A stretch of 64,000 nucleotides of DNA from Amorphus orientalis (GTDB taxonomy: Bacteria; Pseudomonadota; Alphaproteobacteria; Rhizobiales; Amorphaceae), in the NCBI RefSeq assembly GCF_030814015.1, contig NZ_JAUSUL010000002.1, positions 310,001-374,000 on the forward strand. The letters are read 5' to 3'. The position numbers and the translations under genes are program-made. Shown here one piece after another: positions 1 to 9,901 of the stretch (positions within the stretch are counted from its first letter, which is position 1; each line of letters opens with the position of its first letter). The notes beneath the pieces were generated by a model. It did not search any database. It was not told the origin of the DNA and saw nothing but the letters and a program-made list of their open reading frames with translations.

Positions 1-116
1 AGGGGCAGGGCCAGCTCCGGCTTGTCGCCGAAGACGATGTTCACGTCCTCGAAGACGACGGCCTTGGGACGATCCTCCGAGGCGGTCTCCGGCGTTTCGG
101 ACGGGGTCGTGTTCAT
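1..116 (-). CDS. choV: Glycine betaine/choline ABC transporter ATP-binding protein, N-terminal fragment
   Basis: Only the first 38 codons are in the window; the gene runs leftward past base 1. The N-terminus (MNTTPSETPETAS, then a segment containing FEDVNIVFGDKPE) matches the start of ProV/ChoV-type ATPases, which energise quaternary-amine uptake; the Walker motifs are outside the window. The ATG (114-116, complement) overlaps the TGA of the upstream permease gene by 4 bases (ATGA), so translation is probably coupled. The identity rests mainly on its place behind choX and choW. Confidence 0.8.
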   Translation of the reverse strand, partial: MNTTPSETPETASEDRPKAVVFEDVNIVFGDKPELALP

Positions 117-952
117 CGGCGCTTTCCTCCGACGCGAAGCACGCGGTCGAGCATGATCGCCACGACCACGATGATGAAGCCGCTTTCGAAGCCGAGTGCG
201 GTGTTGACCTGGTTCAGGGCGCGGACGACGGGCACGCCGAGACCGTTGGCTCCGACCAGCGCGGCGACGACCACCATGGACAGCGACAGCATGATCGCCT
301 GGTTGAGGCCGGCCATGATCTGCGGCATGGCGTAGGGCAGTTCCACCTTGATCAGCTTCTGCCAGCCGGTCGCGCCGAAGGAATCGGCGGCTTCCAGGAG
401 CGGCATCGGGGTGGATACCACGCCCAGATAGGTCAGCCGGATCGGGGCCGGCAGCACGAACACCACGGTCGCGAGCAGGCCGGGCACCATGCCGATGCCG
501 AAGAAGACGATCGCCGGAATGAGATAGACGAAGGTGGGAAGCGTCTGCATCAGGTCGAGGATCGGCTGCAGCACCCTGTAGAGGTTCGGCCGGTGCGCCG
601 CCGCGATGCCGACCGGAACGCCGATGGCCATGCAGACGAGACAGGCGGAGACGACGAGGGTGAGGCTCTCCGTCGTTTCCTCCCAGTAGCCCTGGTTGAT
701 GATGAACAGGAAGCCGAGGACGACGAAGAGCGCCATCTTCCAGCTCTTCTGCAGCCACCAGGCGAGGAGCGCGAAGGCGGCGACGACCGCCAGCTCGGGC
801 GGTTCCTGCAGGAGCCAGAGGAACCAGTCGATCAGGGTCCCCATGATGTTGGCGAGGCCGTCGAAGAACCAGCCGCCGTTGGCCTGCAGCCAGTTGAAGA
901 TATCGCTGGCCCAGGCGCCGACGGGAATCTTGTAGTCGGTCAGGAAATCCAC
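113..952 (-). CDS. choW: Choline/glycine betaine ABC transporter permease (ProW/ChoW type)
   Basis: Inner-membrane permease of the binding-protein-dependent quaternary-amine importer, about 279 aa. An N-terminal amphipathic stretch is followed by several hydrophobic helices. The cytoplasmic EAA loop (LEAADSFGATGWQKL), which docks the ATPase, is visible in the C-terminal half. I chose the GTG at 950-952 (VDFLTDYKIPVG) because AGAAGGG lies a suitable distance upstream; an ATG at 1000 in the same frame would add a basic, atypical 16-residue leader. It sits second in choX-choW-choV, 249 bases downstream of choX, with a strong hairpin between, and overlaps choV by 4 bases. Confidence 0.9.
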   Translation of the reverse strand: MDFLTDYKIPVGAWASDIFNWLQANGGWFFDGLANIMGTLIDWFLWLLQEPPELAVVAAFALLAWWLQKSWKMALFVVLGFLFIINQGYWEETTESLTLVVSACLVCMAIGVPVGIAAAHRPNLYRVLQPILDLMQTLPTFVYLIPAIVFFGIGMVPGLLATVVFVLPAPIRLTYLGVVSTPMPLLEAADSFGATGWQKLIKVELPYAMPQIMAGLNQAIMLSLSMVVVAALVGANGLGVPVVRALNQVNTALGFESGFIIVVVAIMLDRVLRVGGKRR

Positions 953-1155
953 GCGCGAGCCCTTCTGCTGGTGCCTTTGCAGCGCGCGGTCGCCAGCCAT
1001 CGAGGCTGGGTTCGGGAACCGCGCGAGCCGGCAGTGCGGAATACGACGATAAGGCAGGCCCGGTCCGACGCCGAGCCCCGATTGACGCCGTGGTTTACGT
1101 CCCGGAACGTGAACAGGAAAAGCGCGCCTGCGCCTTTCCGATTCGCGGCCCGGCG

Positions 1156-1182
1156 ATCCGCCCGGGCAGAACCCGGGCGGAT
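1156..1182 (-). promoter_or_regulatory. Intercistronic stem-loop between choX and choW
   Basis: A perfect 11-bp inverted repeat (ATCCGCCCGGG and its complement, 1156-1166 with 1172-1182) with a 5-base loop lies about 20 bases downstream of the choX stop. There is no T-run, so it is unlikely to be a simple terminator. Such hairpins often protect the 3' end of the binding-protein transcript from exonucleases or lower expression of the downstream permease. The rest of the 953-1201 spacer shows no gene. Confidence 0.65.
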
Positions 1183-1201
1183 GCGGTCGGTGCTGTGCGC
1201 C

Positions 1202-2137
1202 TTAAAGGCCCAGCTCTTTCTTGACGGCCGGCAGGCCCGGCTCGCCGTCGACGGTGGTGACACCCTCGAGCCAGCCTTCGAGCACGTCCGGGTTGGCCTT
1301 CAGCCATTCCTCGGTGGCGTCGTCGGCATCCTCGCCGTCATTCAGGATCTTGCCCATGATCTCGTTCTCCATGGGCAGCGAGAACTCGAGGTTCTTCAGG
1401 AGCTTGCCGACGTTCGGGCACTCCTCGACGAAGCCCTTGCGCGTCACCGTGTTGACGACGCCCTCGCCGCCGAAGAAGTCCTCGCCGCCGGTGAGGTACT
1501 TCAGCGAGTAGGTCGAGTTCATCGGATGCGGCTCCCAGCCGAGGAAGACGATGGCCTCTTCCTTCGGATAGGCGCGGCCGACCATGGCCAGCATGCCCTG
1601 CTCGGAGCTCTCGACGATCTCGAAGCCCGAAAGGCCGAACTTGTCCTCCTCGGTCAGCGAGACGAGGTAGGCGTTGCCCTCGTTGCCGGGCTCGATGCCG
1701 TAGATCTTCTCGTCCAGCTCGTCGCGGAAGGTGTTGATGTCGGCGTAGGTCTTCAGGCCCTTGTCGTAGAGATAGGTCGGCACGGCGAGGGTGTACTTGG
1801 TGCCGGTGAGGTTGGTGTGGACCTTCTCGATCTCGCCGGATTCCATGTAGGGGCCGATCGCGGCCTCCTGAGCCGGCATCCAGTTGCCGAGGAACACGTC
1901 CACGTCGTCGCTCTCCAGGGAGGCGAACGTGACCGGCACGGACAGGACCTTCACGTCGACGTCGTAGCCGAGGCCTTCCAGGACGTGCTTGGTCGCCGAG
2001 GTGGTGGTGGTGATGTCGGTCCAGCCCACGTCCGACATGACGACTTCATCGCATTTCGCCTGGGCGTATGCGGTTGCCGACAGCATCGGGGATGCCGCGA
2101 GCGCAAGGGCGCAAATCGAGCCGAAAGTACGAACCAT
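1202..2137 (-). CDS. choX: Choline/glycine betaine ABC transporter substrate-binding protein
   Basis: Periplasmic receptor (OpuAC family, ChoX type), about 311 aa, with a classical signal peptide (MVRTFGSICALALAASPML, cleavage near AYAQA). Binding proteins of this family hold the trimethylammonium group in an aromatic box; candidate residues here are the Trp in DVGWTD, the Trp in LGNWMP, a Tyr in KYTLAV and the Trp in LGWEPHP. The ATG at 2135-2137 is preceded by GGGAGA; an in-frame upstream start would place non-signal sequence before the signal peptide. It is first in choXWV and is transcribed away from betI, with the BetI operator in the 218-base spacer, so choline-responsive control is likely. 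Confidence 0.92.
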   Translation of the reverse strand: MVRTFGSICALALAASPMLSATAYAQAKCDEVVMSDVGWTDITTTTSATKHVLEGLGYDVDVKVLSVPVTFASLESDDVDVFLGNWMPAQEAAIGPYMESGEIEKVHTNLTGTKYTLAVPTYLYDKGLKTYADINTFRDELDEKIYGIEPGNEGNAYLVSLTEEDKFGLSGFEIVESSEQGMLAMVGRAYPKEEAIVFLGWEPHPMNSTYSLKYLTGGEDFFGGEGVVNTVTRKGFVEECPNVGKLLKNLEFSLPMENEIMGKILNDGEDADDATEEWLKANPDVLEGWLEGVTTVDGEPGLPAVKKELGL

Positions 2138-2240
2138 CTTTCTGTCTCCCAGTCTGGTTTCAGTGCCGCGATAAACGATCGCAGTTGAGACGCCCACCTT
2201 GCCTAACCGGGATTTGTCCGATACCGGAGGAAGGCGTTTG

Positions 2241-2260
2241 TTGATTGATCAGTCAATCAA
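2241..2260. promoter_or_regulatory. Putative BetI operator in the choX-betI divergent region
   Basis: An inverted repeat with perfect 8-bp arms (TTGATTGA and TCAATCAA) around a central TCAG. It resembles the TTGATTG-type site recognised by the TetR-family repressor BetI. It lies about 95 bases before the betI start and 104 before the choX start, the only AT-rich part of the spacer, so one site could repress both operons until choline is present. The rest of the spacer holds no gene. Confidence 0.8.
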
Positions 2261-2355
2261 CATCATATTGCTGCACTTGTAAACGGTGGTCGCGCGGCGG
2301 TTGTGCATCAATGCGCGGCAGCTGCGCCCGAAGTCGGAGCAACGGACGGGGAGCG

Positions 2356-2964
2356 ATGCCGAAGATCGGGATGGAGGCGGTGCGCAAGGAAGCGCTGGTG
2401 AAGGCCGCGATCGCCGAGGTCGGCGCCACCGGCTCGACCGCCGTCACGGTCGCCGGCATCGCGCGGCGGGCAGGGGTCTCGCCGGCGCTGGCGCATCATT
2501 ATTTCGGCTCCAAGGACGCCATCTTCCTGGCGGCGATGCGCAGCATTCTCGACGATTTCGGCCGTCTCGTCCGCGACCGCTACGATGTGTCGGAGCACCC
2601 GCGCGACCGGCTGCACGCGATCATCGACGCCTGCTTCGAGCCGAGCCAGTTCGATCCCGCGATCGTCAGCGCCTGGCTCGCATTCTACGTGCTCGCCCAC
2701 CGCTCGGCGGAGGCGGCACGGCTCCTGACCGTCTATCAGCGCCGGCTCGACAGCAACCTCGTGTTCGCGCTGGAGGAACTGGTGCCGAAGCCGGACGCGC
2801 GCCGGCTCGCCAGCGGCATCGCGGCGATGATCGACGGCTACTACATCCGCGCCGCCCTGCACGGCTTTCCGGTCGACCGGAAGGAGGCGGCCGGGATGGT
2901 CTCCGACTATGTCGACCTCAACCTTTCCACCCTCGCCAAGGCCGAAGGGACCACCGCCGCATGA
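2356..2964 (+). CDS. betI: Choline-responsive TetR-family repressor BetI
   Basis: TetR-family repressor of the choline-to-betaine genes, about 202 aa, the usual BetI length. The N-terminal helix-turn-helix spans roughly residues 8-55 and carries the TetR-type YFGSKDAIF segment; the remainder is the helical ligand-binding domain with BetI-like text (AWLAFYVLAHRS). The ATG at 2356 follows GGGGAG; in-frame codons farther upstream encode cysteine- and arginine-rich text unlike the family. The stop overlaps the betC start (ATGA). The likely operator is the palindrome 96 bases upstream, giving autoregulation. Confidence 0.93.
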   Translation: MPKIGMEAVRKEALVKAAIAEVGATGSTAVTVAGIARRAGVSPALAHHYFGSKDAIFLAAMRSILDDFGRLVRDRYDVSEHPRDRLHAIIDACFEPSQFDPAIVSAWLAFYVLAHRSAEAARLLTVYQRRLDSNLVFALEELVPKPDARRLASGIAAMIDGYYIRAALHGFPVDRKEAAGMVSDYVDLNLSTLAKAEGTTAA

Positions 2965-4478
2965 CGCGCAAGCCCAACATACTGATTTTGATGGTGGACC
3001 AGCTGAACGGCACCCTGTTTCCGGACGGGCCGGCCGATTTCCTGCACACCCCGAACCTGAAGAAGCTGGCGGAGCGCTCGACCCGGTTCGCCAACGCCTA
3101 CACCGGCTCGCCGCTGTGCGCGCCGGGGCGGGCGAGCTTCATGTCCGGCCAGCTGCCGCGCCGCACCCGGGTCTACGACAACGCCGCGGAGTTCGCCTCG
3201 GACGTGCCGACCTTCGCGCACCATCTGCGGCTCGCGGGCTACCAGACGACGCTGTCGGGCAAGATGCATTTCGTCGGTCCGGACCAGCTCCACGGCTTCG
3301 AGGAGCGGCTGACCACCGACGTCTATCCGGCCGATTTCGGCTGGACGCCGGACTACCGCAAGCCGGGCGAGCGCATCGACTGGTGGTACCACAACATGGG
3401 CTCGGTGACCGGAGCGGGCATCGGCGAGATCTCCAACCAGCTCGAATATGACGACGAGGTCGCCTACGAGGCGATCCGCAAGGTCTACGATCTGGGCCGC
3501 CGCGCCGACGACCGGCCGTGGCTTCTGACGGTCTCGTTCACCCATCCCCACGACCCGTACGTGGCGCGCAAGAAGTTCTGGGACCTCTACGAGGACTGCG
3601 ACAGGCTCGAGCCCGAGGTTGGCACGATCCCCTACGAGGATCAGGACGCGCATTCGAAGCGGATCTTCGACGCCAACGACTGGCGCAGCTTCGACATCAC
3701 CCAGGACGATGTCCGCCGCTCGCGCCGGGCCTATTTCGCCAACGTCTCCTATCTGGATGACAAGATCGGCCAGATCCTGGAGGCGCTGGAGGGGATCGGC
3801 CAGGCCGACAACACCATCATCCTGTTCGTCTCCGACCACGGCGACATGCTCGGCGAGCGCGGGCTGTGGTTCAAGATGAGCTTCTACGAGGGCTCGTCCC
3901 GGGTGCCGCTGATGGTTGCGGCGCCGCAGATGAAGCCCGGCCGGATCGAGGCGCCGGTCTCCACCATGGACGTGGCGCCGACGCTTGCCGATCTGGTCGG
4001 CATCGATCTCGGCGAGGTGACGCCGTGGACCGACGGCGAGAGCCTGGTCCCGATCGCGGCCGGCGGGTCCCGCGAGATTCCCGTCCGCATCGAATACGCC
4101 GCGGAAGGCTCGATCGCGCCGCTGGTGGCGATCCGGGAAGGCAAGTGGAAATACGTCCACTGCGAGGTCGACCCGCCGCAGCTGTTCGATCTCGAAGCCG
4201 ATCCGAATGAGCTGACCAACCTCGCCGCCGATCCGGCCCATGCCGGCACGGTGGCGGAGTTCGCCCGCAAGGTGGGCTCGCTCTGGGATATGGCCGCCTA
4301 TGACGCGGAGATCCGCCAGAGCCAGGCCCGCCGCCACGTCGTGTACGCGGCCCTGCGCAACGGCTCCTACTATCCGTGGGACTTCCAGCCGCTGAAGAAG
4401 GCGTCGGAGCGCTACATGCGAAACCACATGGACCTGAACGTGCTGGAAGCATCCCAGCGCTGGCCACGAGGAGATTGA
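2961..4478 (+). CDS. betC: Choline sulfatase
   Basis: Hydrolyses choline-O-sulfate to choline and sulfate, feeding the next two enzymes; about 505 aa, normal for BetC. It is a type I sulfatase: the metal-binding start ([13 protein letters not shown]) and the formylglycine signature CAPGR, with Cys53-Pro55-Arg57, are present, so Cys53 should become formylglycine. A later [13 protein letters not shown] segment supplies further metal ligands. No signal peptide is seen, so it is cytoplasmic. It overlaps betI by 4 bases and betB starts 4 bases after it. The betI-C-B-A order with betC resembles that of rhizobia. Confidence 0.95.
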   Translation: MTRKPNILILMVDQLNGTLFPDGPADFLHTPNLKKLAERSTRFANAYTGSPLCAPGRASFMSGQLPRRTRVYDNAAEFASDVPTFAHHLRLAGYQTTLSGKMHFVGPDQLHGFEERLTTDVYPADFGWTPDYRKPGERIDWWYHNMGSVTGAGIGEISNQLEYDDEVAYEAIRKVYDLGRRADDRPWLLTVSFTHPHDPYVARKKFWDLYEDCDRLEPEVGTIPYEDQDAHSKRIFDANDWRSFDITQDDVRRSRRAYFANVSYLDDKIGQILEALEGIGQADNTIILFVSDHGDMLGERGLWFKMSFYEGSSRVPLMVAAPQMKPGRIEAPVSTMDVAPTLADLVGIDLGEVTPWTDGESLVPIAAGGSREIPVRIEYAAEGSIAPLVAIREGKWKYVHCEVDPPQLFDLEADPNELTNLAADPAHAGTVAEFARKVGSLWDMAAYDAEIRQSQARRHVVYAALRNGSYYPWDFQPLKKASERYMRNHMDLNVLEASQRWPRGD

Positions 4479-4482
4479 GGCG

Positions 4483-5946
4483 ATGCGCGCACAGCCAACA
4501 GCCAGCCATTTCGTCGACGGTGCCTATCTCGAGGACGAGGCGGGAACGCCGTTCGACAGCATCCATTCCGCGACCGGAGAGGTCATCGCGCGCCTGCACG
4601 CCGCCACGCCGGCGGTGATCGACAAGGCGATGAAGGCCGCCGCCCGGGCCCAGAAGGAGTGGGCGGCGACCCCGCCGGCGGCGCGCGCCCGGGTGCTGAG
4701 GAAGGCGGCAGACCTGATCTACGCCAACAACCAGGCGCTGTCGGAGCTGGAGGCGCTGGATACGGCGAAGCCGATCCAGGAGACGCTGGTGGCCGACGCC
4801 ACCTCCGGCGCCGAGGCGCTGGAATGGTTCTCCGCCCAGGCGGCCTCGATCGCCGGTGAAGCCGTGCCGCTGGGCACCGATTTCGCCTACACCGTGCGCG
4901 AGCCACTCGGCGTGTGCGTGGGCATCGGCGCGTGGAACTACCCGACCCAGATCGCATGCTGGAAGGCGGCGCCGGCACTCGCCTGCGGCAATGCCATGGT
5001 GTTCAAGCCGTCCGAGCTCACGCCGCTGTCGACCCTGAAGATCGCCGAGATCTTCATGGAGGCAGGCGCCCCGGCGGGCCTGTTCAACGTGGTCCAGGGC
5101 ATGGGCGAGGTCGGCGCCGCGCTGACCACCCATCCGCTGACGGCGAAGGTGTCGCTGACCGGATCGGTACCCACCGGCGGCAAGGTCTACGCGGCGGCCG
5201 CCTCCGGCATGCGCCACGCGACCATGGAGCTCGGCGGCAAGTCGCCGATGATCGTGTTCGACGACGCCGACATCGAGGATGCCGTCGGCGGCGCGATGCT
5301 GGGCAACTTCTACTCGGCCGGACAGATCTGCTCCAACGGCACCCGGGTGTTCGTGCAGGCCGGCCTCGAGGAGCGGTTCCTGGAGCGGCTGATCGAACGC
5401 ACGAAGGAGATCCGGCTCGGCGATCCGATGGATCCGGAAACCCAGATGGGGCCGCTGGTCTCCGAGGCCCAGCGCGAGAAGGTGCTCGGCTACATCGAGA
5501 CCGGCAAGCGCGAGGGCGCGACGCTGGCCCATGGCGGCGGCGTTCCCTCCGGCGGCCTGTTCGACAAGGGCGCCTTCGTGGAGCCGACGATCTTCTCAGA
5601 CGTCACTGACGAGATGACGATCGCGCGCGAAGAGATCTTCGGGCCGGTGCTGTCGCTGCTCACCTTCGAGACGGAGGAAGAGGCGGTGGAGCGCGCCAAC
5701 GCGACGCCGTTCGGGCTCGCGGCTGGCGTCTTCACCGGCGACATCACCCGCGCCCACCGGGTCGCCGGTGCGCTGGAGGCGGGCATCTGCTGGATCAACG
5801 CCTACAACCTGACGCCGGTCGAGGCGCCGTTCGGCGGCGTGAAGCAATCCGGCTTCGGTCGCGAGAACGGTCGGGCGGCGATGGAATTCTATTCCCAGCT
5901 CAAGACCATTCATGTCGGCCTCGCGCCGGTGGACAGCCCTTACTGA
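4483..5946 (+). CDS. betB: Betaine-aldehyde dehydrogenase
   Basis: NAD(P)-dependent oxidation of betaine aldehyde to glycine betaine, the last step of osmoprotectant synthesis. At 487 aa it matches BetB. Aldehyde dehydrogenase motifs are intact: general base Glu249 in MELGGKSP, nucleophile Cys283 in [11 protein letters not shown], and the cofactor-binding [11 protein letters not shown] segment near residue 151. The start is preceded by a GA-rich ribosome site that overlaps the end of betC (GAGGAGATTGAGG). The product is cytoplasmic. Confidence 0.95.
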   Translation: MRAQPTASHFVDGAYLEDEAGTPFDSIHSATGEVIARLHAATPAVIDKAMKAAARAQKEWAATPPAARARVLRKAADLIYANNQALSELEALDTAKPIQETLVADATSGAEALEWFSAQAASIAGEAVPLGTDFAYTVREPLGVCVGIGAWNYPTQIACWKAAPALACGNAMVFKPSELTPLSTLKIAEIFMEAGAPAGLFNVVQGMGEVGAALTTHPLTAKVSLTGSVPTGGKVYAAAASGMRHATMELGGKSPMIVFDDADIEDAVGGAMLGNFYSAGQICSNGTRVFVQAGLEERFLERLIERTKEIRLGDPMDPETQMGPLVSEAQREKVLGYIETGKREGATLAHGGGVPSGGLFDKGAFVEPTIFSDVTDEMTIAREEIFGPVLSLLTFETEEEAVERANATPFGLAAGVFTGDITRAHRVAGALEAGICWINAYNLTPVEAPFGGVKQSGFGRENGRAAMEFYSQLKTIHVGLAPVDSPY

Positions 5947-5998
5947 TCTGAAACCGAGGCGGCGCCGGATCGAGGGTCCGGCGACCGAGAATAGACAT

Positions 5999-7663
5999 AT
6001 GACCGAAGTGGATTTCGTGATCGTCGGCTCCGGCTCCGCCGGGGCGGCATTGGCCGCACGCCTGTCGGAGGACGGCAAGCATTCCGTGCTCGTGCTGGAA
6101 TATGGCGGCTCGGACGTGGGCCCGTTCATCCAGATGCCGGCCGCGCTGTCCTATCCGATGAACATGGACCGCTACGACTGGGGCTTCGCATCGGAGCCTG
6201 AGCCGGGTCTCGGCGGCCGGCGGCTGGTGACGCCGCGCGGCAAGGTGATCGGCGGCTCGTCGTCCATCAACGGGATGGTCTATGTGCGCGGCCACGCGCG
6301 CGATTTCGACCACTGGGCGGAGAGCGGGGCCACCGGCTGGGCCTATGCCGACGTGCTTCCCTACTATAAGCGGATGGAGAACTGGCACGACGGGGGGCAC
6401 GGCGGCGACCCGGACTGGCGTGGAAAGTCGGGTCCGCTGCACGTTTCGCGCGGCAAGCGCGACAACCCGCTCTTCCACGCCTTCGTGGAGGCGGGCCGGC
6501 AGGCCGGCTTCGAACTGACGGACGACTACAACGGCGAGAAGCAGGAAGGCTTCGGGCCGATGGAGCAGACGGTCTGGAAAGGGCGGCGCTGGTCGACGGC
6601 GAACGCCTATCTGAAGCCGGCGCTCAAACGCTCCAACCTCGACCTGATGCGCTGCTTCGCCCGCAAAGTGGTGATCGAGAACGGGCGTGCCGTCGGCGTG
6701 GAGATCGAGCGCGGCGGCAAGGTCGAGGTGGTGCGGGCCCGCCGCGAGGTGATCCTGTCGGCCTCGTCGATCAATACCCCGAAACTCCTGATGCTGTCCG
6801 GCATCGGTCCCGGTGCGCATCTCTCGGAATACGGGATCGACGTGGTCGCGGACCGTCCGGGCGTCGGCAAGAACCTGCAGGATCACCTAGAGGTCTACGT
6901 CCAGCAGGCGTGCACCCAGCCGATCACGCTCTACAAATACTGGAACCTTTGGGGCAAGGCGCGGGTCGGCGCGGAGTGGCTGTTCTTCAAGACCGGCCAC
7001 GGCGCCTCCAACCAGTTCGAGAGCGCGGCGTTCCTGCGGTCGAAGCCGGGCGTGGAATATCCCGACATCCAGTATCACTTCATGCCGATCGCGGTGCGCT
7101 ATGACGGCCAGGCGGCGGCGGAAGGCCACGGCTTCCAGGCCCATGTCGGGCCGATGCGGTCACCCTCGCGCGGAGAGATCACGCTGAAGAGCGCCGATCC
7201 GGCCGAGGCGCCGCGGATCGTCTTCAACTACATGTCCACGGAGCAGGACTGGATCGACTTCCGCCACTGCGTGCGGCTGACCCGGGAGATCTTTTCCCAG
7301 CCGGCGTTCGAGCCCTATCGCGGCAAGGAGATCCAGCCGGGCGCCGACGCCCAGAGCGACGAGGCGCTCGATGCCTTCATCGCCGAGAACGCCGAAAGCG
7401 CCTACCACCCGTGCGGAACGGCGAAGATGGGCCGGGCCGACGACCCGATGGCGGTGGTCGATCCGGAATGCCGGGTGATCGGCGTGGACGGGCTGCGGGT
7501 GGTGGATTCGTCGATCTTCCCGCGCATCCCCAACGGCAACCTGAACGGTCCGTCGATCATGGTGGGCGAGAAAGCCTCCGATCTCATTCTCGGCAAGCCG
7601 CCGCTGCCGGCCGACAACGCCGAGCCCTGGATCAATCCGCGCTGGGAAACGTCCGACCGCTGA
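5999..7663 (+). CDS. betA: Choline dehydrogenase
   Basis: FAD-dependent GMC-family enzyme (about 554 aa) that oxidises choline to betaine aldehyde, working with BetB. The Rossmann motif [15 protein letters not shown] begins at residue 10. The GMC signatures include [15 protein letters not shown], and the C-terminal active-site pair is visible as the His in [12 protein letters not shown] and the Asn in [13 protein letters not shown]. The ATG at 5999 gives the canonical N-terminus [15 protein letters not shown]; in-frame sequence upstream overlaps betB and is not family-like. It is last in the operon and ends before a strong bidirectional terminator. Confidence 0.94.
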   Translation: MTEVDFVIVGSGSAGAALAARLSEDGKHSVLVLEYGGSDVGPFIQMPAALSYPMNMDRYDWGFASEPEPGLGGRRLVTPRGKVIGGSSSINGMVYVRGHARDFDHWAESGATGWAYADVLPYYKRMENWHDGGHGGDPDWRGKSGPLHVSRGKRDNPLFHAFVEAGRQAGFELTDDYNGEKQEGFGPMEQTVWKGRRWSTANAYLKPALKRSNLDLMRCFARKVVIENGRAVGVEIERGGKVEVVRARREVILSASSINTPKLLMLSGIGPGAHLSEYGIDVVADRPGVGKNLQDHLEVYVQQACTQPITLYKYWNLWGKARVGAEWLFFKTGHGASNQFESAAFLRSKPGVEYPDIQYHFMPIAVRYDGQAAAEGHGFQAHVGPMRSPSRGEITLKSADPAEAPRIVFNYMSTEQDWIDFRHCVRLTREIFSQPAFEPYRGKEIQPGADAQSDEALDAFIAENAESAYHPCGTAKMGRADDPMAVVDPECRVIGVDGLRVVDSSIFPRIPNGNLNGPSIMVGEKASDLILGKPPLPADNAEPWINPRWETSDR

Positions 7664-7707
7664 GCGCTGCGACGGAAGACGGACAGTCCGGGACGCCGTC
7701 CGGTCCC

Positions 7708-7750
7708 AAAAAGAAAGCCCGCCAGATCGGGGATCTGGCGGGCCTTTTTT
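7708..7750. terminator. Bidirectional intrinsic terminator between betA and the transaminase gene
   Basis: A 12-bp perfect stem (GCCCGCCAGATC, 7717-7728, with 7732-7743) and a 3-base GGG loop, followed by CTTTTTT on the plus strand and preceded by CAAAAAGAAA, which is a T-run on the minus strand. It sits between two convergent genes and can terminate both. Confidence 0.93.
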
Positions 7751-7768
7751 CGTTGAGGGGAAGGGGCG

Positions 7769-9106
7769 TTAGCCGACCCGGTCGAGGGCCTCGCCGATGG
7801 TGGCGGCGATCTGCTCGATCTGATCGGGCTCGACGATGAGCGGCGGCGACAGGGCGATCGTGTCGGCCGTGACGCGGACCATCACCCCGTTCTGGTAGCA
7901 GTCGAGGAAGACCTCGTAGCCGCGCTTGCCGACCGCGTCGGGACGCGGCGAGAGCTCGATGCCGGCGACCAGACCCATGGTGCGGATGTCGATCACGTTG
8001 GGCTTGGTCTTGAGGCCGTGAATGGCGGTCTGCCACGCGTCCTCCAGCTCGGCCGCCCGGGTGAACAGGCCTTCCTGCTGGTAGATGTCGAGGGAGGCGA
8101 TGGCGGCCGCGCAGGCCGCCGGGTGGCCGGAATAGGTGTAGCCGTGGAAGAGCTCGATGGCGGCCTCCGGGCCGTGCATCAGCGCGTCGTGGACGGTGCG
8201 GCTGGCGAACACGGCGCCCATCGGGACGGTGCCGTTGGTCAGCCCCTTGGCGGTGGTCATCAGGTCCGGGACGACACCGATCCGGTCGGCGGCGAACGGC
8301 GTGCCGAGGCGCCCGAAGCCGGTGATGACCTCGTCGAAGATCAACAGGATGCCGTGCTTGGTGCAGATCTCGCGCAGGCGCTCCAGATAGCCCTTCGGCG
8401 GGATCAGGACGCCGGTCGAGCCGGCCACCGGCTCCACGATGCAGGCCGCGATGGTCTCCGCGCCGTGCAGCGCCACCAGCCGCTCCAGATCGTCGGCGAG
8501 ATCGGCGCCGTGCTCCGGCTGTCCCTTCACGAAGCTGTTGCGCTCCGGGTCGTGGGTGTGGCGCAGATGATCGGTGCCGGGAAGCTGGCTGAAGACGCGG
8601 CGGTTGTTGACGATGCCGCCGACGGAGATGCCGCCGAAGCCGACGCCGTGATAGCCGCGCTCGCGGCCGATCAGCCGGGTGCGGCTGCTCTGGCCGATGG
8701 CGCGCTGATAGGCGAGCGCAATCTTCAGCGCGGTGTCGACGGATTCGGAACCGGAGTTGGTGTAGAAGATGCGGTCGAGGGTGGCGTCGCCCTCGCCGGG
8801 GGCGATCTCGGCCAGCCGCTCGGCCAGATCGAAGGCGATCGGGTGGCCCATCTGGAACGACGGCGCATAGTCGAGCCGCATCAGCTGTTCGCCCACCGAG
8901 GTGGCGATCCGCTCGCGGCCGTGGCCGGCGTTCACGCACCACAGACCGGCGGTGCCGTCGAGGACCTTGCGGCCGTCGTCGGTCGTGTAGTGCATCCCTT
9001 CGGCCGACACGAGCAGGCGCGGCGCCTGCTTGAATTGCCGGTTCGCCGTAAACGGCATCCAGAAGCTGTCCAGCACGGGCGCGTTCGGCTTGTTCACGAT
9101 GTTCAT
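7769..9106 (-). CDS. Omega-amino acid (beta-alanine type):pyruvate transaminase
   Basis: PLP-dependent class III aminotransferase of about 445 aa. The N-terminus (LDSFWMPFTANRQFK, then DGRKVLDGTAGLWC) is typical of beta-alanine/omega-amino-acid:pyruvate transaminases. Lys287 in TTAKGLTNG should form the Schiff base, and FDEVITGFGR supplies the cofactor-binding Asp. It moves an amino group from an omega-amino acid or amine to pyruvate, giving alanine and a semialdehyde. The ATG at 9104-9106 (complement) has GGAGGT upstream. It diverges from a XRE-cupin regulator, which probably controls it. The exact substrate cannot be read from sequence. Confidence 0.88.
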   Translation of the reverse strand: MNIVNKPNAPVLDSFWMPFTANRQFKQAPRLLVSAEGMHYTTDDGRKVLDGTAGLWCVNAGHGRERIATSVGEQLMRLDYAPSFQMGHPIAFDLAERLAEIAPGEGDATLDRIFYTNSGSESVDTALKIALAYQRAIGQSSRTRLIGRERGYHGVGFGGISVGGIVNNRRVFSQLPGTDHLRHTHDPERNSFVKGQPEHGADLADDLERLVALHGAETIAACIVEPVAGSTGVLIPPKGYLERLREICTKHGILLIFDEVITGFGRLGTPFAADRIGVVPDLMTTAKGLTNGTVPMGAVFASRTVHDALMHGPEAAIELFHGYTYSGHPAACAAAIASLDIYQQEGLFTRAAELEDAWQTAIHGLKTKPNVIDIRTMGLVAGIELSPRPDAVGKRGYEVFLDCYQNGVMVRVTADTIALSPPLIVEPDQIEQIAATIGEALDRVG

Positions 9107-9146
9107 GGCGACCTCCAATGGCTGCTCGATTGACGTCACGATTTGC

Positions 9147-9230
9147 CATATCGAACAAGCCGTTTTTTCGCGTAGCATAACTCCCTGAAAACATTGAATG
9201 CGAGGGAGCGGGTTTTCGATATGTCGAACA
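9147..9230. promoter_or_regulatory. Candidate operator repeats between the transaminase and XRE-cupin genes
   Basis: CATATCGAA (9147-9155) and its exact inverse TTCGATATG (9215-9223) bracket the divergent promoter region. ATATCGAACA (9148-9157) also recurs as ATGTCGAACA (9221-9230), overlapping the start of the regulator gene. The placement fits an autoregulated, shared operator for the XRE-cupin protein. A TGACGTCA palindrome lies at 9131-9138. Confidence 0.5.
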
Positions 9231-9799
9231 CTCGAAAAGGGCAGCCGCCGGCGCCGATCGATATCGGCGGACGTCTCAGGCAACTGCGCATGGCGCGCAA
9301 CCTGTCGCAGCGCGAACTGGCCAAGCGCGTCGGGGTTACAAATTCCACCATCTCGCTGATCGAATCAAACGGGTCGAACCCGTCGGTCGGCGCGCTGAAG
9401 CGGATTCTCGACGGGCTGCCGATCGGGCTGGCGGAATTCTTCGCCTACGAGCCGGACCGGCCGCAGAAGGCCTTCTACCGGTCCGACGAGCTGGTCGAGA
9501 TCGGCAAGGGGCCGATCTCCTTCCGCCAGGTCGGCGAGATGATGTTCGGGCGCAGCCTGCAGATCCTGAAGGAGTGCTACCAGCCCGGCTCCGACACCGG
9601 GAAGGTGCCGCTGGTGCACGAGGGCGAGGAGGGCGGCATCGTGCTGTCCGGCCGGCTGGAGGTGACGGTGGACGAGGAGCGCCGGGTGCTCGGGCCGGGC
9701 GACGCGTACTATTTCGAAAGCCGGCGGCCGCACCGGTTCCGCTGCGTCGGGCCGCAACCCTGCGAGGTGGTCAGCGCGTGCACGCCGCCGACCTTCTGA
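9221..9799 (+). CDS. XRE-family transcriptional regulator with C-terminal cupin domain
   Basis: About 192 aa. An N-terminal helix-turn-helix (GGRLRQLRMARNLSQRELAK to STISLIESNGSNPS, roughly residues 15-65) is followed by a small-molecule-binding cupin (roughly 115-190, with LVHEGEEGGIVLSGRLEV and LGPGDAYYFESRRPHRF). This is the PuuR-like architecture of regulators of amine, polyamine or amino-acid catabolism. I prefer ATG 9221, which has a GAGGGAGCGGG stretch upstream; an in-frame TTG at 9194 would add nine residues. It diverges from the transaminase and precedes a peptide-type ABC operon, so it may regulate either. Confidence 0.87.
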   Translation: MSNTRKGQPPAPIDIGGRLRQLRMARNLSQRELAKRVGVTNSTISLIESNGSNPSVGALKRILDGLPIGLAEFFAYEPDRPQKAFYRSDELVEIGKGPISFRQVGEMMFGRSLQILKECYQPGSDTGKVPLVHEGEEGGIVLSGRLEVTVDEERRVLGPGDAYYFESRRPHRFRCVGPQPCEVVSACTPPTF

Positions 9800-9901
9800 G
9801 CCGGCCGGCCGGCGCATTGCGGTTGCGTCGGGCGCCGTCATGGGGTCAATCAGGGCGGGTCCGGGGCGTGCTGGCTCCGGCTCGATAAATGAGGGAGGGG
9901 C

